Source of the DNA: Pseudomonas fluorescens
GTDB lineage: Bacteria > Pseudomonadota > Gammaproteobacteria > Pseudomonadales > Pseudomonadaceae
Direction: 5' to 3'
Assembly: GCF_004683905.1 (NCBI RefSeq)
Contig: NZ_CP038438.1
Span: forward strand, 5,208,001-5,272,000
DNA: 64,000 nt
The notes under the pieces were generated by a model, which had not been told where the DNA came from, made no database searches, and saw nothing but the letters and a program-made list of their open reading frames with translations. Position 1 is the first letter of the stretch. Each line of letters begins with the position of its first letter. The position numbers and the translations under genes were made by a program. Below, piece by piece: positions 49,784 to 58,801 of the stretch.

Positions 49784-50734
49784 ATGCGCAAATGGCTTCT
49801 GGCTTTACTGATCATCGGCGGTAACGCGCACGCGGCGGGCGTCGATGCCATCAGCCCCGGGCGCCTGCAATTCGAGGCCGGCGAAATGGCCGTCGGCATC
49901 AGCCCGGCACCGGAAAAAATCGAGCGGGTGCTGATCGTCATTCACGGTCGGCTGCGCAATGCCGAGACCTATCGCAAGAGTGCCGAGCGCGCCACCGAAC
50001 TGGCCGGGCAAACCGCGCACACACTGGTGATCGCGCCGCAGTTTCTCAACGAAAGCGACGTCGCGCTGTACTCCCTGCCCAACACATTGCTGCGCTGGAA
50101 AGGCAACGAGTGGATGGGCGGCGGGTTATCCACAGGACCGAAGCCGCTGAGTTCCTACGCGGCACTTGACGCCATCGTTGCCCGGGTCAGCGACCGCAAG
50201 CAGTTTCCGGATGTGCAGCAGATCGTGATTTTCGGCCATTCCGGCGGCGGGCAAGTGGTGCAGCGCTACGCCCTGCTGGCCAAGGAGCAACCGGCGCTGA
50301 AGGCCAACGGCATTCGCCTGCGCTATGTGGTGGCCAATCCGTCGTCGTACGCGTATTTCAACGAACAGCGGCCGATGGCGTTCGATCACGCACAGTGCCC
50401 GGGTTTCAATCGCTGGAAGTACGGGTTGACCGACATGCCGGTGTACGCCGGTGGGCAAACGCCGATGCAGCTTGAGAGCAGCTACATCAAACGCGAGGTG
50501 ATTTATCTGCTGGGGCAGCAGGACATAGACCCGCAACATCCGGCGCTGGACAAGAGTTGCGCCGCCGAGGCACAAGGCGCGTATCGGCTGGAACGCGGCA
50601 AGCTGTTTTTCGGCTACCTGCTGCGCCGGCATCCGGAAGGGGTCAATCAGCGGCTGGTTGAAGTGCCCGGGGTCGGGCATAACGGCGATGGGATGTTGAC
50701 GTCGCCGGAGGGGCTGAAAGCGCTGTTTGATTAA
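49784..50734 (+). CDS. Exported alpha/beta hydrolase
   Basis: A 316-residue protein with signal peptide MRKWLLALLIIGGNAHAAG. The hydrolase fold shows the oxyanion region VLIVIHGRLRN and the nucleophile elbow IFGHSGGGQ, with the serine near residue 152. A late histidine lies in VEVPGVGHNGDGM near residue 300. Its start codon immediately follows the metallopeptidase stop, so the genes are cotranscribed. The substrate is unknown; esterase or peptidase activity in the periplasm would fit. Confidence 0.82.
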   Translation: MRKWLLALLIIGGNAHAAGVDAISPGRLQFEAGEMAVGISPAPEKIERVLIVIHGRLRNAETYRKSAERATELAGQTAHTLVIAPQFLNESDVALYSLPNTLLRWKGNEWMGGGLSTGPKPLSSYAALDAIVARVSDRKQFPDVQQIVIFGHSGGGQVVQRYALLAKEQPALKANGIRLRYVVANPSSYAYFNEQRPMAFDHAQCPGFNRWKYGLTDMPVYAGGQTPMQLESSYIKREVIYLLGQQDIDPQHPALDKSCAAEAQGAYRLERGKLFFGYLLRRHPEGVNQRLVEVPGVGHNGDGMLTSPEGLKALFD

Positions 50735-50759
50735 TGACTTGTGGTGACTGTTGAGGCGC

Positions 50760-50827
50760 CATCGCGAGCAGGCTCACTCCTACAGGGGAAACGCATTCCA
50801 ATTGTAGGAGTGAGCCTGCTCGCGATG
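50760..50827. repeat. REP-like inverted repeat, family C
   Basis: Near-identical to the element at 5611-5677, spacer included. Located between convergent hydrolase and HAD genes. Confidence 0.9.
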
Positions 50828-50851
50828 AGGCCAGATCAGACAATAAAGATC

Positions 50852-51445
50852 TCAGACCGAAAGCATCCGCCGCAACTCGACACAATCCTGCGCATGCCAA
50901 TCCGTCAGCTCCGGCCACGGGTTGTCCGGCAGATTCACCAGCACCGTACGCGCCCCGGCCGCCCGCCCGCAATCCAGGTCAAAACGGTAATCCCCGACCA
51001 TCACCATTTCGCTGGCCGGTACGTTCCAGGCTTCGGCCAGTTTCAGCAACCCGCCGGGATGCGGCTTGGGTGGCGCTTCATCGCGGCCCAGCACATCTTC
51101 CACGGCGAAGCAGTCGGCCAGGCCAATCGCTTCAAGTGTCACATGCGCCAGCTCGCGCGCATTGCGCGTCAGGATGCCGAGCCGATAACCGCGCCCGTGC
51201 AGGTCACGCACCAGCTCCACCGCACCGGCAGCCGGTTTCGAACCCAGCGCCAGATCGCGCTCATGCTCCAGCAACCACGCGTGTTTCGCCGCGGCTTCAT
51301 CGGCGGGAAGCGCCGCGAGGTGGGTGAGAATGTCGTCCTCGGGCGGAATCGCCAGCGCCACGCGGATCGCCGCAAAGTCATGCACGGCGACGGTCAGGGT
51401 GCCGTCCATGTCGAACACCCAGTGCTTCACATCGCTCAGGCTCAT
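50852..51445 (-). CDS. HAD-superfamily phosphatase
   Basis: A 197-residue haloacid dehalogenase-like hydrolase. All four motifs are present: VFDMDGTLT near residues 9-17 (nucleophile Asp), LGILTRN near 96, PPKPHPGGLL (Lys) near 132 and MVGDYRFDLDCGRAAG near 152. The short cap and size place it with small phosphatases such as Gph-like or pseudouridine-5-phosphatase-like enzymes. It begins inside the stop of tesB (ATGA overlap), so it is coupled to it. The substrate is unknown. Confidence 0.88.
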   Translation of the reverse strand: MSLSDVKHWVFDMDGTLTVAVHDFAAIRVALAIPPEDDILTHLAALPADEAAAKHAWLLEHERDLALGSKPAAGAVELVRDLHGRGYRLGILTRNARELAHVTLEAIGLADCFAVEDVLGRDEAPPKPHPGGLLKLAEAWNVPASEMVMVGDYRFDLDCGRAAGARTVLVNLPDNPWPELTDWHAQDCVELRRMLSV

Positions 51446-52311
51446 GCCCAATCCTTGCGGTGACGAATCAGGCCTTCCTGGGTCACCGACGCCACCAGTT
51501 GCCCGGCGCGGTTGTACACGCTGCCACGGGAGAACCCCCGGGAATTGCCGGCCCACGGGCTGTCCATCGCGTAGAGCAACCAGTCATCGGCGCGCAGATC
51601 GTTGTGGAACCACAGCGCGTGATCGAGGCTGGCGACCTGCATGTCTTTCTGCCAGACCGACTTGCCGTGCGGCAGCATCGAGGTGGTCAGCAGACCGAAG
51701 TCCGAGGCGTAGGCCAGCAGGTACTTGTGCAGCGCCGGAATATCCGCCAGCGCACCGTCGGCACGGAACCACACGTATTTCACCGGATCGGCCGGCTGCG
51801 GGTTGTACGGATCCTTTTCGGTGACCGGGCGCACTTCGATCGGTTTCGGGCAAAGCAATTTTTCGCGCATGTGCTCGGGGATCAGGTGCGCGCGTTGCTG
51901 GGTCAGTTCCAGCTCCGACGGCAGGTTTTCCGGGCCGACCACCACCGGCATCTGGCTCTGGTGCTCAAAGCCTGCCTCGTCGTATTGAAACGAAGCGCTG
52001 CAGGTGAAGATCGGGTGGCCCTTCTGGATCGCTGTGACCCGTCGGGTGCTGAAGCTGCCGCCGTCACGCACGCGATCCACCGAATACACCACCGGCAACT
52101 TGGCATCGCCCGGACGCAGGAAATAACCGTGCATCGAATGCACGTGGCGCGCCTCTTCAACCGTCTGACTGGCCGCCGACAGCGACTGACCGAGTACCTG
52201 ACCACCGAACAACTGACGGAAACCCAAGTCCTGGCTGCGGCCACGGAACAGGTTTTCCTCGATTGGCTCCAGGGTCAGCAGGTCGACCAGATCTTCCAAC
52301 ACTTGGCTCAT
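51442..52311 (-). CDS. tesB: Acyl-CoA thioesterase II
   Basis: A 289-residue double hotdog thioesterase hydrolysing medium- and long-chain acyl-CoA. The N-terminal FRGRSQDLGFRQLFGGQVLGQ, the central HSMHGYFLRPGD and the catalytic elements VASLDHALWFH (Asp) and SVTQEGLIR (Gln) match TesB. Length equals that of E. coli TesB within a few residues. It is upstream of and translationally coupled to the HAD phosphatase gene. Confidence 0.95.
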   Translation of the reverse strand: MSQVLEDLVDLLTLEPIEENLFRGRSQDLGFRQLFGGQVLGQSLSAASQTVEEARHVHSMHGYFLRPGDAKLPVVYSVDRVRDGGSFSTRRVTAIQKGHPIFTCSASFQYDEAGFEHQSQMPVVVGPENLPSELELTQQRAHLIPEHMREKLLCPKPIEVRPVTEKDPYNPQPADPVKYVWFRADGALADIPALHKYLLAYASDFGLLTTSMLPHGKSVWQKDMQVASLDHALWFHNDLRADDWLLYAMDSPWAGNSRGFSRGSVYNRAGQLVASVTQEGLIRHRKDWA

Positions 52312-52416
52312 TCAGACTCTCCTCACACAACGCTATGCCGCGCAGTCTTGGCTGCGGCGGCCCATTCAGGTTCTGGCGCGAGCCACTGTCGCGCCATTGT
52401 AAACGTCCGTGTCGGC

Positions 52417-52986
52417 TTAGCCATGCAGGGTTTGCAGCCATTGCTCCCTGGTAATTCGGTACAACAGATGCCGCCGCAACGGGTGATCGACGGCAAGTTT
52501 GGGGTGATCGAAATCATCGGCCGGATCGTGCTGCATGCCAATCGCCTGCATGACTTTCTCCGACGGCAGATTGCTCTGGGCGGTGAAAGACACGATTTCC
52601 TTCAGCCCCAGCCGATCAAAACCTGCGCGCAATGCCGTCCACGCCGCCTCACTGGCATAGCCCAGCCCCCAATGCTCGCGGGCCAGACGCCAGCCGATTT
52701 CCACCGCCGGGGTGAACGGCGCATCGAAACCGACCACACCCAGGCCAGTGAAACCGATGAACTCACCGCTGTCCTTGCGCTCCAGCGCCCACAGACCGAA
52801 ACCGTGCTCGGCAAAATGCCCGCGCACCCGGCCGATCATCGACGCACTTTCGAGACGGCTGAGCGGGGCCGGAAAGTAACGCATCACCTGAGGATCGGCG
52901 CACATCGCCGCAAATTCCGGCAAATCCTCGTCGCGCCACTGACGCATCAGCAGGCGTGCGCTTTCGAGTTGCTGAATCGGCTCCAT
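52417..52986 (-). CDS. GNAT N-acetyltransferase (RimJ/RimL-like)
   Basis: A 189-residue acetyltransferase of the RimJ/Acetyltransf_3 group. Early strand TARLLMRQW-like region ESARLLMRQWRDEDLPEF, FIGFTGLGVVG, the acetyl-CoA loop WRLAREHWGLGYASEA and LKEIVSFTAQSNLPSEKVMQ are typical. Two adjacent ATG codons are available; the second is chosen because GGAGGGG is then correctly spaced. It is divergent from the deacetylase-like gene with 82 bp between the starts. The acceptor substrate is unknown. Confidence 0.88.
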   Translation of the reverse strand: MEPIQQLESARLLMRQWRDEDLPEFAAMCADPQVMRYFPAPLSRLESASMIGRVRGHFAEHGFGLWALERKDSGEFIGFTGLGVVGFDAPFTPAVEIGWRLAREHWGLGYASEAAWTALRAGFDRLGLKEIVSFTAQSNLPSEKVMQAIGMQHDPADDFDHPKLAVDHPLRRHLLYRITREQWLQTLHG

Positions 52987-53068
52987 CATGCCCCTCCATT
53001 TCCATGCCGCAAGTCTACATCGCTGGTAGGATCGTTCACTCTTTCCATCGTTCCTACATGAAGTTGCC

Positions 53069-53989
53069 ATGCCCCTGCCGCTGATCTACCACGAAGACTA
53101 CAGCCCCGAGTTTCCGGCGGATCACCGCTTTCCGATGGACAAATTCCGCTTGCTGCGCGACCACCTGGTCGACAGCGGCCTGACCCGCGACGCCGACCTG
53201 CTGCGTCCCGAGATCTGCCCCAACGACATCCTCGCCTTGGCCCATGACCGTAGCTATATCGAACGCTACATGAGCGGCGAGTTGTCTCGCGAAGACCAGC
53301 GGCGCCTCGGCCTGCCGTGGAACGAAGCCTTGGCGCGGCGCACGGTGCGGGCGGTCGGCGGCTCGATTCTGGCGGCGAAAAAAGCCCTCGAGCATGGTCT
53401 GGCCTGTCACCTCGCCGGCGGCACCCATCACGCTCACTACGACTACCCGGCCGGGTTCTGCATCTTCAACGACCTGGCGATCATCAGCCATTACCTGCTG
53501 CAAAGCGGTCGGGTGAACCGTGTGCTGATCTTCGATTGCGACGTGCATCAGGGCGACGGCACCGCGCGGATCCTCCACGACACCCCGGAGGCAGTTACCG
53601 TTTCCCTGCACTGCGAAAAGAATTTTCCGGCACGCAAGGCCGAAAGCGACTGGGACATCCCACTGCCCAACGGCATGGGCGATGCCGACTATCTGCAGGT
53701 GGTGGATGACACCCTCAACTACCTGCTGCCGCTGTATCAACCGGACCTGGTGCTGTACGACGCCGGGGTCGATGTGCACAAGGACGACGCCCTCGGTTAT
53801 CTGCAGCTGACAGACGAAGGCGTCGCCGCCCGCGATGAAAGCGTGATGCGCCATTGCCTGGGCCGCGACATCCCGGTAGTCGGCGTGATCGGCGGCGGCT
53901 ACAGCAAGGATCGCCACGCCCTCGCCCGCCGCCACGGCATCCTGCATCACAGCGCGCAACGGGTCTGGACGTCACACGGTTGTCACTAA
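53069..53989 (+). CDS. Histone-deacetylase-family hydrolase
   Basis: A 306-residue zinc amidohydrolase of the HDAC superfamily. The catalytic His pair is in GGTHHAHYDYPAGFCIFND, zinc ligands Asp and His in IFDCDVHQGDGTA near residues 153-165, the third Asp near DAGVDVHKDD, and a GVIGGGY loop near the end. Bacterial members deacetylate proteins, polyamines or small amides. Divergent from a GNAT acetyltransferase, which may or may not share a substrate. ATG is placed ten bases after a weak GAAG. Confidence 0.9.
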   Translation: MPLPLIYHEDYSPEFPADHRFPMDKFRLLRDHLVDSGLTRDADLLRPEICPNDILALAHDRSYIERYMSGELSREDQRRLGLPWNEALARRTVRAVGGSILAAKKALEHGLACHLAGGTHHAHYDYPAGFCIFNDLAIISHYLLQSGRVNRVLIFDCDVHQGDGTARILHDTPEAVTVSLHCEKNFPARKAESDWDIPLPNGMGDADYLQVVDDTLNYLLPLYQPDLVLYDAGVDVHKDDALGYLQLTDEGVAARDESVMRHCLGRDIPVVGVIGGGYSKDRHALARRHGILHHSAQRVWTSHGCH

Positions 53990-54125
53990 GCTGTGCTGCG
54001 TTACCCACAATCGCTGTGGAACGGCCTGTGGATAACCTGAGCGAAAGGGACTACAGCCCACAGCGAACATGGCGTACAGCGCGATGGTTATTTTTTGACC
54101 ACATACTGAATTCACTTCGATCTCC

Positions 54126-54217
54126 TTGTAGGAGTGAGCCTGCTCGCGATGGCGGACCGACATTCAGCACTTATGTCGCCTGATCAACCGCCATCGCGAG
54201 CAGGCTCACTCCTACAA
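54126..54217. repeat. REP-like inverted repeat, family C (long spacer)
   Basis: Inverted copies of the family C core with a 50-bp spacer carrying pairing segments (CGACAT...ATGTCG). Located in the 281-bp gap before the flavoprotein gene. Confidence 0.88.
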
Positions 54218-54270
54218 AGGTCTGCGCTGTTAGAATGCGCGCCTTATCCCGCCATACCGCAGCGCACGCC

Positions 54271-55518
54271 ATGACCCAGAACTCCTCCTCCCACCCCGCT
54301 CACGTCGCCATCATCGGCGGTGGCCCCGCCGGCCTGATGGCCGCCGAAGTGCTGAGCCAGGCCGGCGTGCGCGTCGATCTGTACGACGGCATGCCCTCGG
54401 TGGGGCGCAAGTTCCTGCTGGCCGGGGTCGGCGGCATGAACATCACCCACTCCGAGCCTTACCCGGCATTCCTCGCGCGCTACGCCGAACGCGCGCCGCA
54501 GATCGCGCCGTTACTGCGCGGTTTCGACGCCGACGCGTTGTGCCGCTGGATTCATGAACTGGGCATCGAAACCTTTATCGGCAGCTCCGGCCGAGTGTTC
54601 CCCACCGACATGAAAGCCGCGCCGCTGCTGCGCGCCTGGCTCAAACGCCTGCGCGACAGCGGCGTGGTTATCCACACCCGCCATCGCTGGCTCGGCTGGG
54701 ATGAACACGATGCGCTGCGCATCGCCAGCCCCGACGGCGAAATCACCGTCAAACCCGACGCCACCCTGCTCGCCCTCGGCGGTGGCAGTTGGTCGCGGCT
54801 GGGTTCGGATGGCGCGTGGATGCTGCCCCTGGAGCAAAAAGGCGTAGGACTGGCGCCGTTGCAGCCGAGCAATTGCGGATTCGAGGTGCAGGCCTGGAGC
54901 GAGTTCCTTGTCAGCAAATTCGCCGGCGCACCGCTGAAAAATGTCGCCATCGGTTTGAACGACGACGTGCCACGCTTGGGCGAATGCGTGATTACCGCAA
55001 CCGGGGTCGAAGGCAGCCTGATCTATGCGCTGTCGGCACCGATTCGCGAGGCGATCAATACGCAGGGTTCAGCCACCGTGCGCATTGATCTGTTGCCCGG
55101 CCGACCTGTGGATAAATTGCAGGCAGCGTTGAGCAAGCCACGCGGTTCACGCTCGATGGCCAAGCATCTGCACAGTCAGGTCGGAATTGATGGGGTGAAA
55201 GCGGCGTTGTTGCGCGAGCTGACCGACGCAGCAACCTTCGCTGATCCGGCGTTGTTGGCGCGGGCGATCAAGGCGTTGCCGCTGACCTTGGTGAAAACCC
55301 GTCCGCTTGACGAAGCGATCAGCAGTGCCGGTGGCGTGACGTTCGAAGCGCTGGATGAACGTTTGATGCTCAAGGCGTTGCCGGGCGTATTTTGCGCGGG
55401 GGAAATGCTGGATTGGGAAGCGCCGACGGGCGGGTATCTGCTGACCGGGTGTTTTGCCAGCGGGCGGGCGGCGGGGATTGGAATGTTGCAGTGGCTCAAG
55501 TCCGAGGTGCCTGCCTGA
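54271..55518 (+). CDS. HI0933/BaiN-like flavoprotein (TIGR03862 type)
   Basis: A 415-residue FAD protein. The Rossmann motif VAIIGGGPAGLMAAEVL starts near residue 11, then SVGRKFLLAGVGGMNITH, which is diagnostic of the HI0933/YhiN family, LLALGGGSWSRLGSDG, and the C-terminal VFCAGEMLDWEAPTGGY with LTGCFASGRAAG. This group is annotated as NAD(P)/FAD oxidoreductases of unknown reaction. The ATG matches the family start; twelve upstream codons are not conserved in character. Confidence 0.88.
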   Translation: MTQNSSSHPAHVAIIGGGPAGLMAAEVLSQAGVRVDLYDGMPSVGRKFLLAGVGGMNITHSEPYPAFLARYAERAPQIAPLLRGFDADALCRWIHELGIETFIGSSGRVFPTDMKAAPLLRAWLKRLRDSGVVIHTRHRWLGWDEHDALRIASPDGEITVKPDATLLALGGGSWSRLGSDGAWMLPLEQKGVGLAPLQPSNCGFEVQAWSEFLVSKFAGAPLKNVAIGLNDDVPRLGECVITATGVEGSLIYALSAPIREAINTQGSATVRIDLLPGRPVDKLQAALSKPRGSRSMAKHLHSQVGIDGVKAALLRELTDAATFADPALLARAIKALPLTLVKTRPLDEAISSAGGVTFEALDERLMLKALPGVFCAGEMLDWEAPTGGYLLTGCFASGRAAGIGMLQWLKSEVPA

Positions 55519-55519
55519 A

Positions 55520-55696
55520 CCCTCACCCCAACCCTCTCCCCGAGGGAGAGGGAGCCGACCGAGGTGTCTGGCGTAACACATCGACCTGAAAGACCGAGTC
55601 GATTGTGGATTCACAGCAGCAGAATCAGGTCGGCGTAGAATTCAAGCATCCTCCAATCAGTCCCCTCTCCCTCCGGGAGAGGGTTAGGATGAGGGG
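55520..55696. repeat. Inverted repeat pair, family E
   Basis: Left copy at 55520-55552 and right copy at 55662-55696 share a palindromic core of the form CCCTCTCCCTCCGGGAGAGG with flanking CCTCACCCC/GGATGAGGGG. They bracket about 110 bp between convergent genes. Confidence 0.85.
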
Positions 55697-55705
55697 CTTT
55701 TGGCT

Positions 55706-57043
55706 TTAAGGCTTGCGCTTACGCGGCCCGGTATTGAACACCGGCACTTTACGCACAGGCTTGATCGACGGCTCCGGCGCCTGGGTGTCGCCACTGTCGA
55801 CCCACTTGCCCAGATTGCGCTTGCCACCGCCGCCGGATGCTTTCGGCTTTTTCGGTTTCTTCGGCTTCTTGATCACCTGACCGCTGGCATCGGTATCCGG
55901 CACGCGGTGCTCAGGTTCGAAATCCGGCTCGTTCTGACGCTTCAAGGTCTGGCGGGTGAGCATCTCGATTGCCGAGAGCATGTTTACTTCATCCGCGCAC
56001 ACCAGCGAGATCGCCTCGCCCGTCGCGCCCGCACGGCCAGTACGACCGATGCGGTGGATGTAATCCTCGGCGACGATCGGCAGGTCGAAGTTGACCACCA
56101 GCGGCAAATCTTCGATATCCAGACCACGGGCAGCGACGTCGGTGGCCACCAGAATCTGCACTTCGCTGAGCTTGAAACGATCCAGCGCACGTTGACGGGT
56201 CGCCTGCGGTTTGTCGCCGTGGATACCGTCGGCGTTCACACCCAGGCCCTGGAGTTTTTCCACCAGCGCGTCCACTCCATTGCGGGTCTTGGCAAACACC
56301 AGCACCTGCTTCCACTTGTTCTTGCGCATCAGGTGCACGAACAGTTCCGGCTTGCGCTTCTTGTCCACCGTCACCACCCACTGCTTGACGGTGTTGGCCG
56401 CGACGTTGCGCGGGCTGACTTCGATGCTCAGCGGATCGTTGAGCATCTGCCCGGCCAGCAGGCGGATGTCGTCGGAGAAGGTCGCGGAGAACAGTAGCGT
56501 CTGGCGCTTCTTCGGCAACATGCGGTAAATGTTCGCCAGTTCTTCGGAGAAGCCCAGGTCGAGCATGCGGTCGGCTTCATCGAGCACCAGGGTTTGCAAC
56601 TGATCGAGTTTCAACGCGTTCTGGCGGAACAGGTCGATCAGGCGACCAGGCGTGGCGACCAGCACATCAACGCCGCCGCGCAGCTTCATCATCTGCGGGT
56701 TGATGCTGACGCCGCCGTACACCGCATACGTGCGCAATGGCAGGTTTTCAGCGTATTGGCGCACCGACTCATGAACCTGCTCCGCCAGCTCGCGGGTCGG
56801 CACCAGAATCAGTGCACGCGCCGAATTGGCGGCCACTTTCGGTCCTTCCATGGCCAGCAACTGCAGCAGCGGCAAGGCGAAACCGGCGGTCTTGCCGGTG
56901 CCGGTCTGGGCCGCAGCCATCAGGTCGCGACCGGCCAGAACGGCCGGAATGGCTTGCGCCTGGACCGGCGTTGGAGTCTGGTAGCCGAGCTTCTCGAGGG
57001 AGCGCAGCAAGGGTTCGATCAGGCCAAGGGTGGCGAAAGTCAT
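55706..57043 (-). CDS. rhlE: DEAD-box RNA helicase (RhlE-like)
   Basis: A 445-residue helicase. Motifs in order: Q motif near residues 20-30, AAQTGTGKTAGF (I), PTRELAEQ (Ia), VLDEADRMLDLGF (II, DEAD), SATF (III), VATDVAARGLD and HRIGRTGRAG (VI). The C-terminal 70 residues are basic and low in complexity (KKPKKPKKPKASGGGGKRN), an RNA-binding tail of the RhlE group, which acts in ribosome assembly and RNA decay. Pseudomonads carry several rhlE-like genes, so the symbol marks the subgroup only. Confidence 0.88.
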   Translation of the reverse strand: MTFATLGLIEPLLRSLEKLGYQTPTPVQAQAIPAVLAGRDLMAAAQTGTGKTAGFALPLLQLLAMEGPKVAANSARALILVPTRELAEQVHESVRQYAENLPLRTYAVYGGVSINPQMMKLRGGVDVLVATPGRLIDLFRQNALKLDQLQTLVLDEADRMLDLGFSEELANIYRMLPKKRQTLLFSATFSDDIRLLAGQMLNDPLSIEVSPRNVAANTVKQWVVTVDKKRKPELFVHLMRKNKWKQVLVFAKTRNGVDALVEKLQGLGVNADGIHGDKPQATRQRALDRFKLSEVQILVATDVAARGLDIEDLPLVVNFDLPIVAEDYIHRIGRTGRAGATGEAISLVCADEVNMLSAIEMLTRQTLKRQNEPDFEPEHRVPDTDASGQVIKKPKKPKKPKASGGGGKRNLGKWVDSGDTQAPEPSIKPVRKVPVFNTGPRKRKP

Positions 57044-57108
57044 GGGAGTACCGTAGGAAAATTCAGCGCAATTGTGCGACACGAGTGTGCAATGGCGCGC
57101 AGTTTACC

Positions 57109-58050
57109 CTAATTCACACGTTGCTCTGCTGGAATGGCGGTCTTCGGCGGCTCCGCGACGAGCGGCTGCGCCGGCCGCCGCCACTGCGGCAGACCGATCA
57201 GCACCACGGCACTGATGATCACCAGCATCGCCAGCGCTTCTTCCATGCCGATGGTCTCGCCGACAAACACGATCCCCAGCAACACCGCCACCGCCGGGTT
57301 GACGTAGGCATAACTGGTGGCCGCCGCCGGACGCACGTGCTTGAGCAGGTACATGTAGGAATTGAAGGCGATGATCGAGCCGAAGAAGATCAGATAACCC
57401 AAGGCCAGCCAGCCTTCCATCGGCGGCAAGGCTTGCAGGTGTTCGCCGCTCACTGCGCTGCCGATCAACAGCACCACGCCACCCACCAGCATCTCCACGG
57501 CACTGGCCATTGCCCCTTGCGGCAGCGGCAGGTGTTTGCTCCACACCGAGCCGAACGCCCAAGTCGCCGCCGCAAAAATCAGCAGCGCCGCGCCCAGCGG
57601 GCTCGATTGCAGGTTGGAACCCATGTTGAGCATGGCGATGCCGACAATTCCCAACGCCACCCCGGCCCATTCGAGGCGCGTATTGCGCGCGCCCCAGAAA
57701 TAGCCGCAGAGCAAGGTGAACAACGGCACCGTCGCCACCGCCAGTGCCGCCACGCCGGAAGCCACGCCAGTATGCTCGGCGACACTGACCGCGCCGTTAC
57801 CGAAACTGAGCAGCAGAATCCCGATGATCCCCGCCGCTTTCCATTGCGCCCAGGTCGGCGCCGGTGCCCCGCGCCAGCGCAGGAAGGCGTACATCAGGCT
57901 GCCGGCAATCACGAAGCGCACCCCGCCGAGCATCAGTGGTGGCCAGTATTCGACGCCGAGGCGGATCACCAGATAGGTTGATCCCCAAATCACATACAGC
58001 GCGAAAAACGCGGCGATCAACGGCAAGGAAAAACGGCGCAAGGCAGGCAT
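57109..58050 (-). CDS. yedA: EamA-family exporter YedA
   Basis: A 313-residue DMT transporter with ten helices in two EamA repeats: FALYVIWGSTYLVIRLGVEY, ILLLSFGNGAVSVAEH and later FNSYMYLLKHVRPAAATSYAYVNP. The pattern matches E. coli YedA (drug/metabolite exporter). It is divergent from an Lrp-type regulator with 163 bp between them, an arrangement common for amino-acid or metabolite exporters controlled by their neighbouring Lrp. The start MPALRRFSLPL is chosen over a longer in-frame ORF that runs back through the Lrp promoter. Confidence 0.88.
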   Translation of the reverse strand: MPALRRFSLPLIAAFFALYVIWGSTYLVIRLGVEYWPPLMLGGVRFVIAGSLMYAFLRWRGAPAPTWAQWKAAGIIGILLLSFGNGAVSVAEHTGVASGVAALAVATVPLFTLLCGYFWGARNTRLEWAGVALGIVGIAMLNMGSNLQSSPLGAALLIFAAATWAFGSVWSKHLPLPQGAMASAVEMLVGGVVLLIGSAVSGEHLQALPPMEGWLALGYLIFFGSIIAFNSYMYLLKHVRPAAATSYAYVNPAVAVLLGIVFVGETIGMEEALAMLVIISAVVLIGLPQWRRPAQPLVAEPPKTAIPAEQRVN

Positions 58051-58213
58051 GGGCAGCTCGACAGTCAGAGGCAGGGTGTGAATTATTCTAGAAAGGCCCG
58101 CGAGCAAAAATAAGCTACAAAACCTGTTTATCGCGCCGGTACACTTTTGAAACAACGGAGATCGACGGGATAAACCACGATTTCGAAAGTCTGGCAATTT
58201 CAGGAGTCCGGCC

Positions 58214-58666
58214 TTGGACAAATACGACCGCATGCTGCTCAGCGCCCTGTTGGAAAACGGGCGTGCGTCCTACGCCGATCTGGCGCGCAAAGTGAACCTG
58301 TCCGCCCCGGCAGTGGCCGAGCGCGTGGCCAAGCTTGAAGCCGCCGGCGTGATCACCGGGTATCAGGCGAACATCGACCTGTCGAAAATCGGCTTGCCGA
58401 TTCAGTGCATGATCGAATTGCGCCTGCACCAGAACGGCAGCCAGAAGGTCTACGACGAACTGGTGAAAATCCCGCAGCTGACCGAGTGCTTTCGGGTGAC
58501 GGGCGATCCGTGCGTGATGATGAAAGGCGCGGTGGGCTCGATGACGGAGCTGGAAGAGTTGATCAATCGCGTGGCGAAGTTCGGCTTCAGCAAGACTTCG
58601 ATTGTGTTGTCGAGCGCGATCGAGAAGCGGGTGCCGTTGAGTCATATAGAAGGCAACGGTAAGTAA
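58214..58666 (+). CDS. Lrp/AsnC-family regulator
   Basis: A 150-residue regulator. The helix-turn-helix covers residues about 1-60 (DRMLLSALLENGRASYADLA, then NLSAPAVAERVAKLEAAGVI), and the RAM/AsnC ligand domain follows. The TTG start is supported by AGGAG eight bases upstream and by the family opening DKYDRMLL. Divergent from yedA, which it may control in response to an amino acid; the ligand is unknown. Confidence 0.92.
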   Translation: MDKYDRMLLSALLENGRASYADLARKVNLSAPAVAERVAKLEAAGVITGYQANIDLSKIGLPIQCMIELRLHQNGSQKVYDELVKIPQLTECFRVTGDPCVMMKGAVGSMTELEELINRVAKFGFSKTSIVLSSAIEKRVPLSHIEGNGK

Positions 58667-58688
58667 TCAGCAACTCAGAAGATCCAAA

Positions 58689-58778
58689 TGTGGGAGCGGG
58701 CTTGCTCGCGAAGAGGGAGTGTCAGACAACATAGTTGCCGAATGACACACCGCTTTCGCGAGCAAGCCCGCTCCCACA
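58689..58778. repeat. REP doublet, family A
   Basis: Inverted family A pair with GTGTCAG/GACAC inner arms, between the convergent lrp-type and exonuclease genes. Confidence 0.9.
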
Positions 58779-58801
58779 GGGGATTTTGGGTGACTTCAAG
58801 A

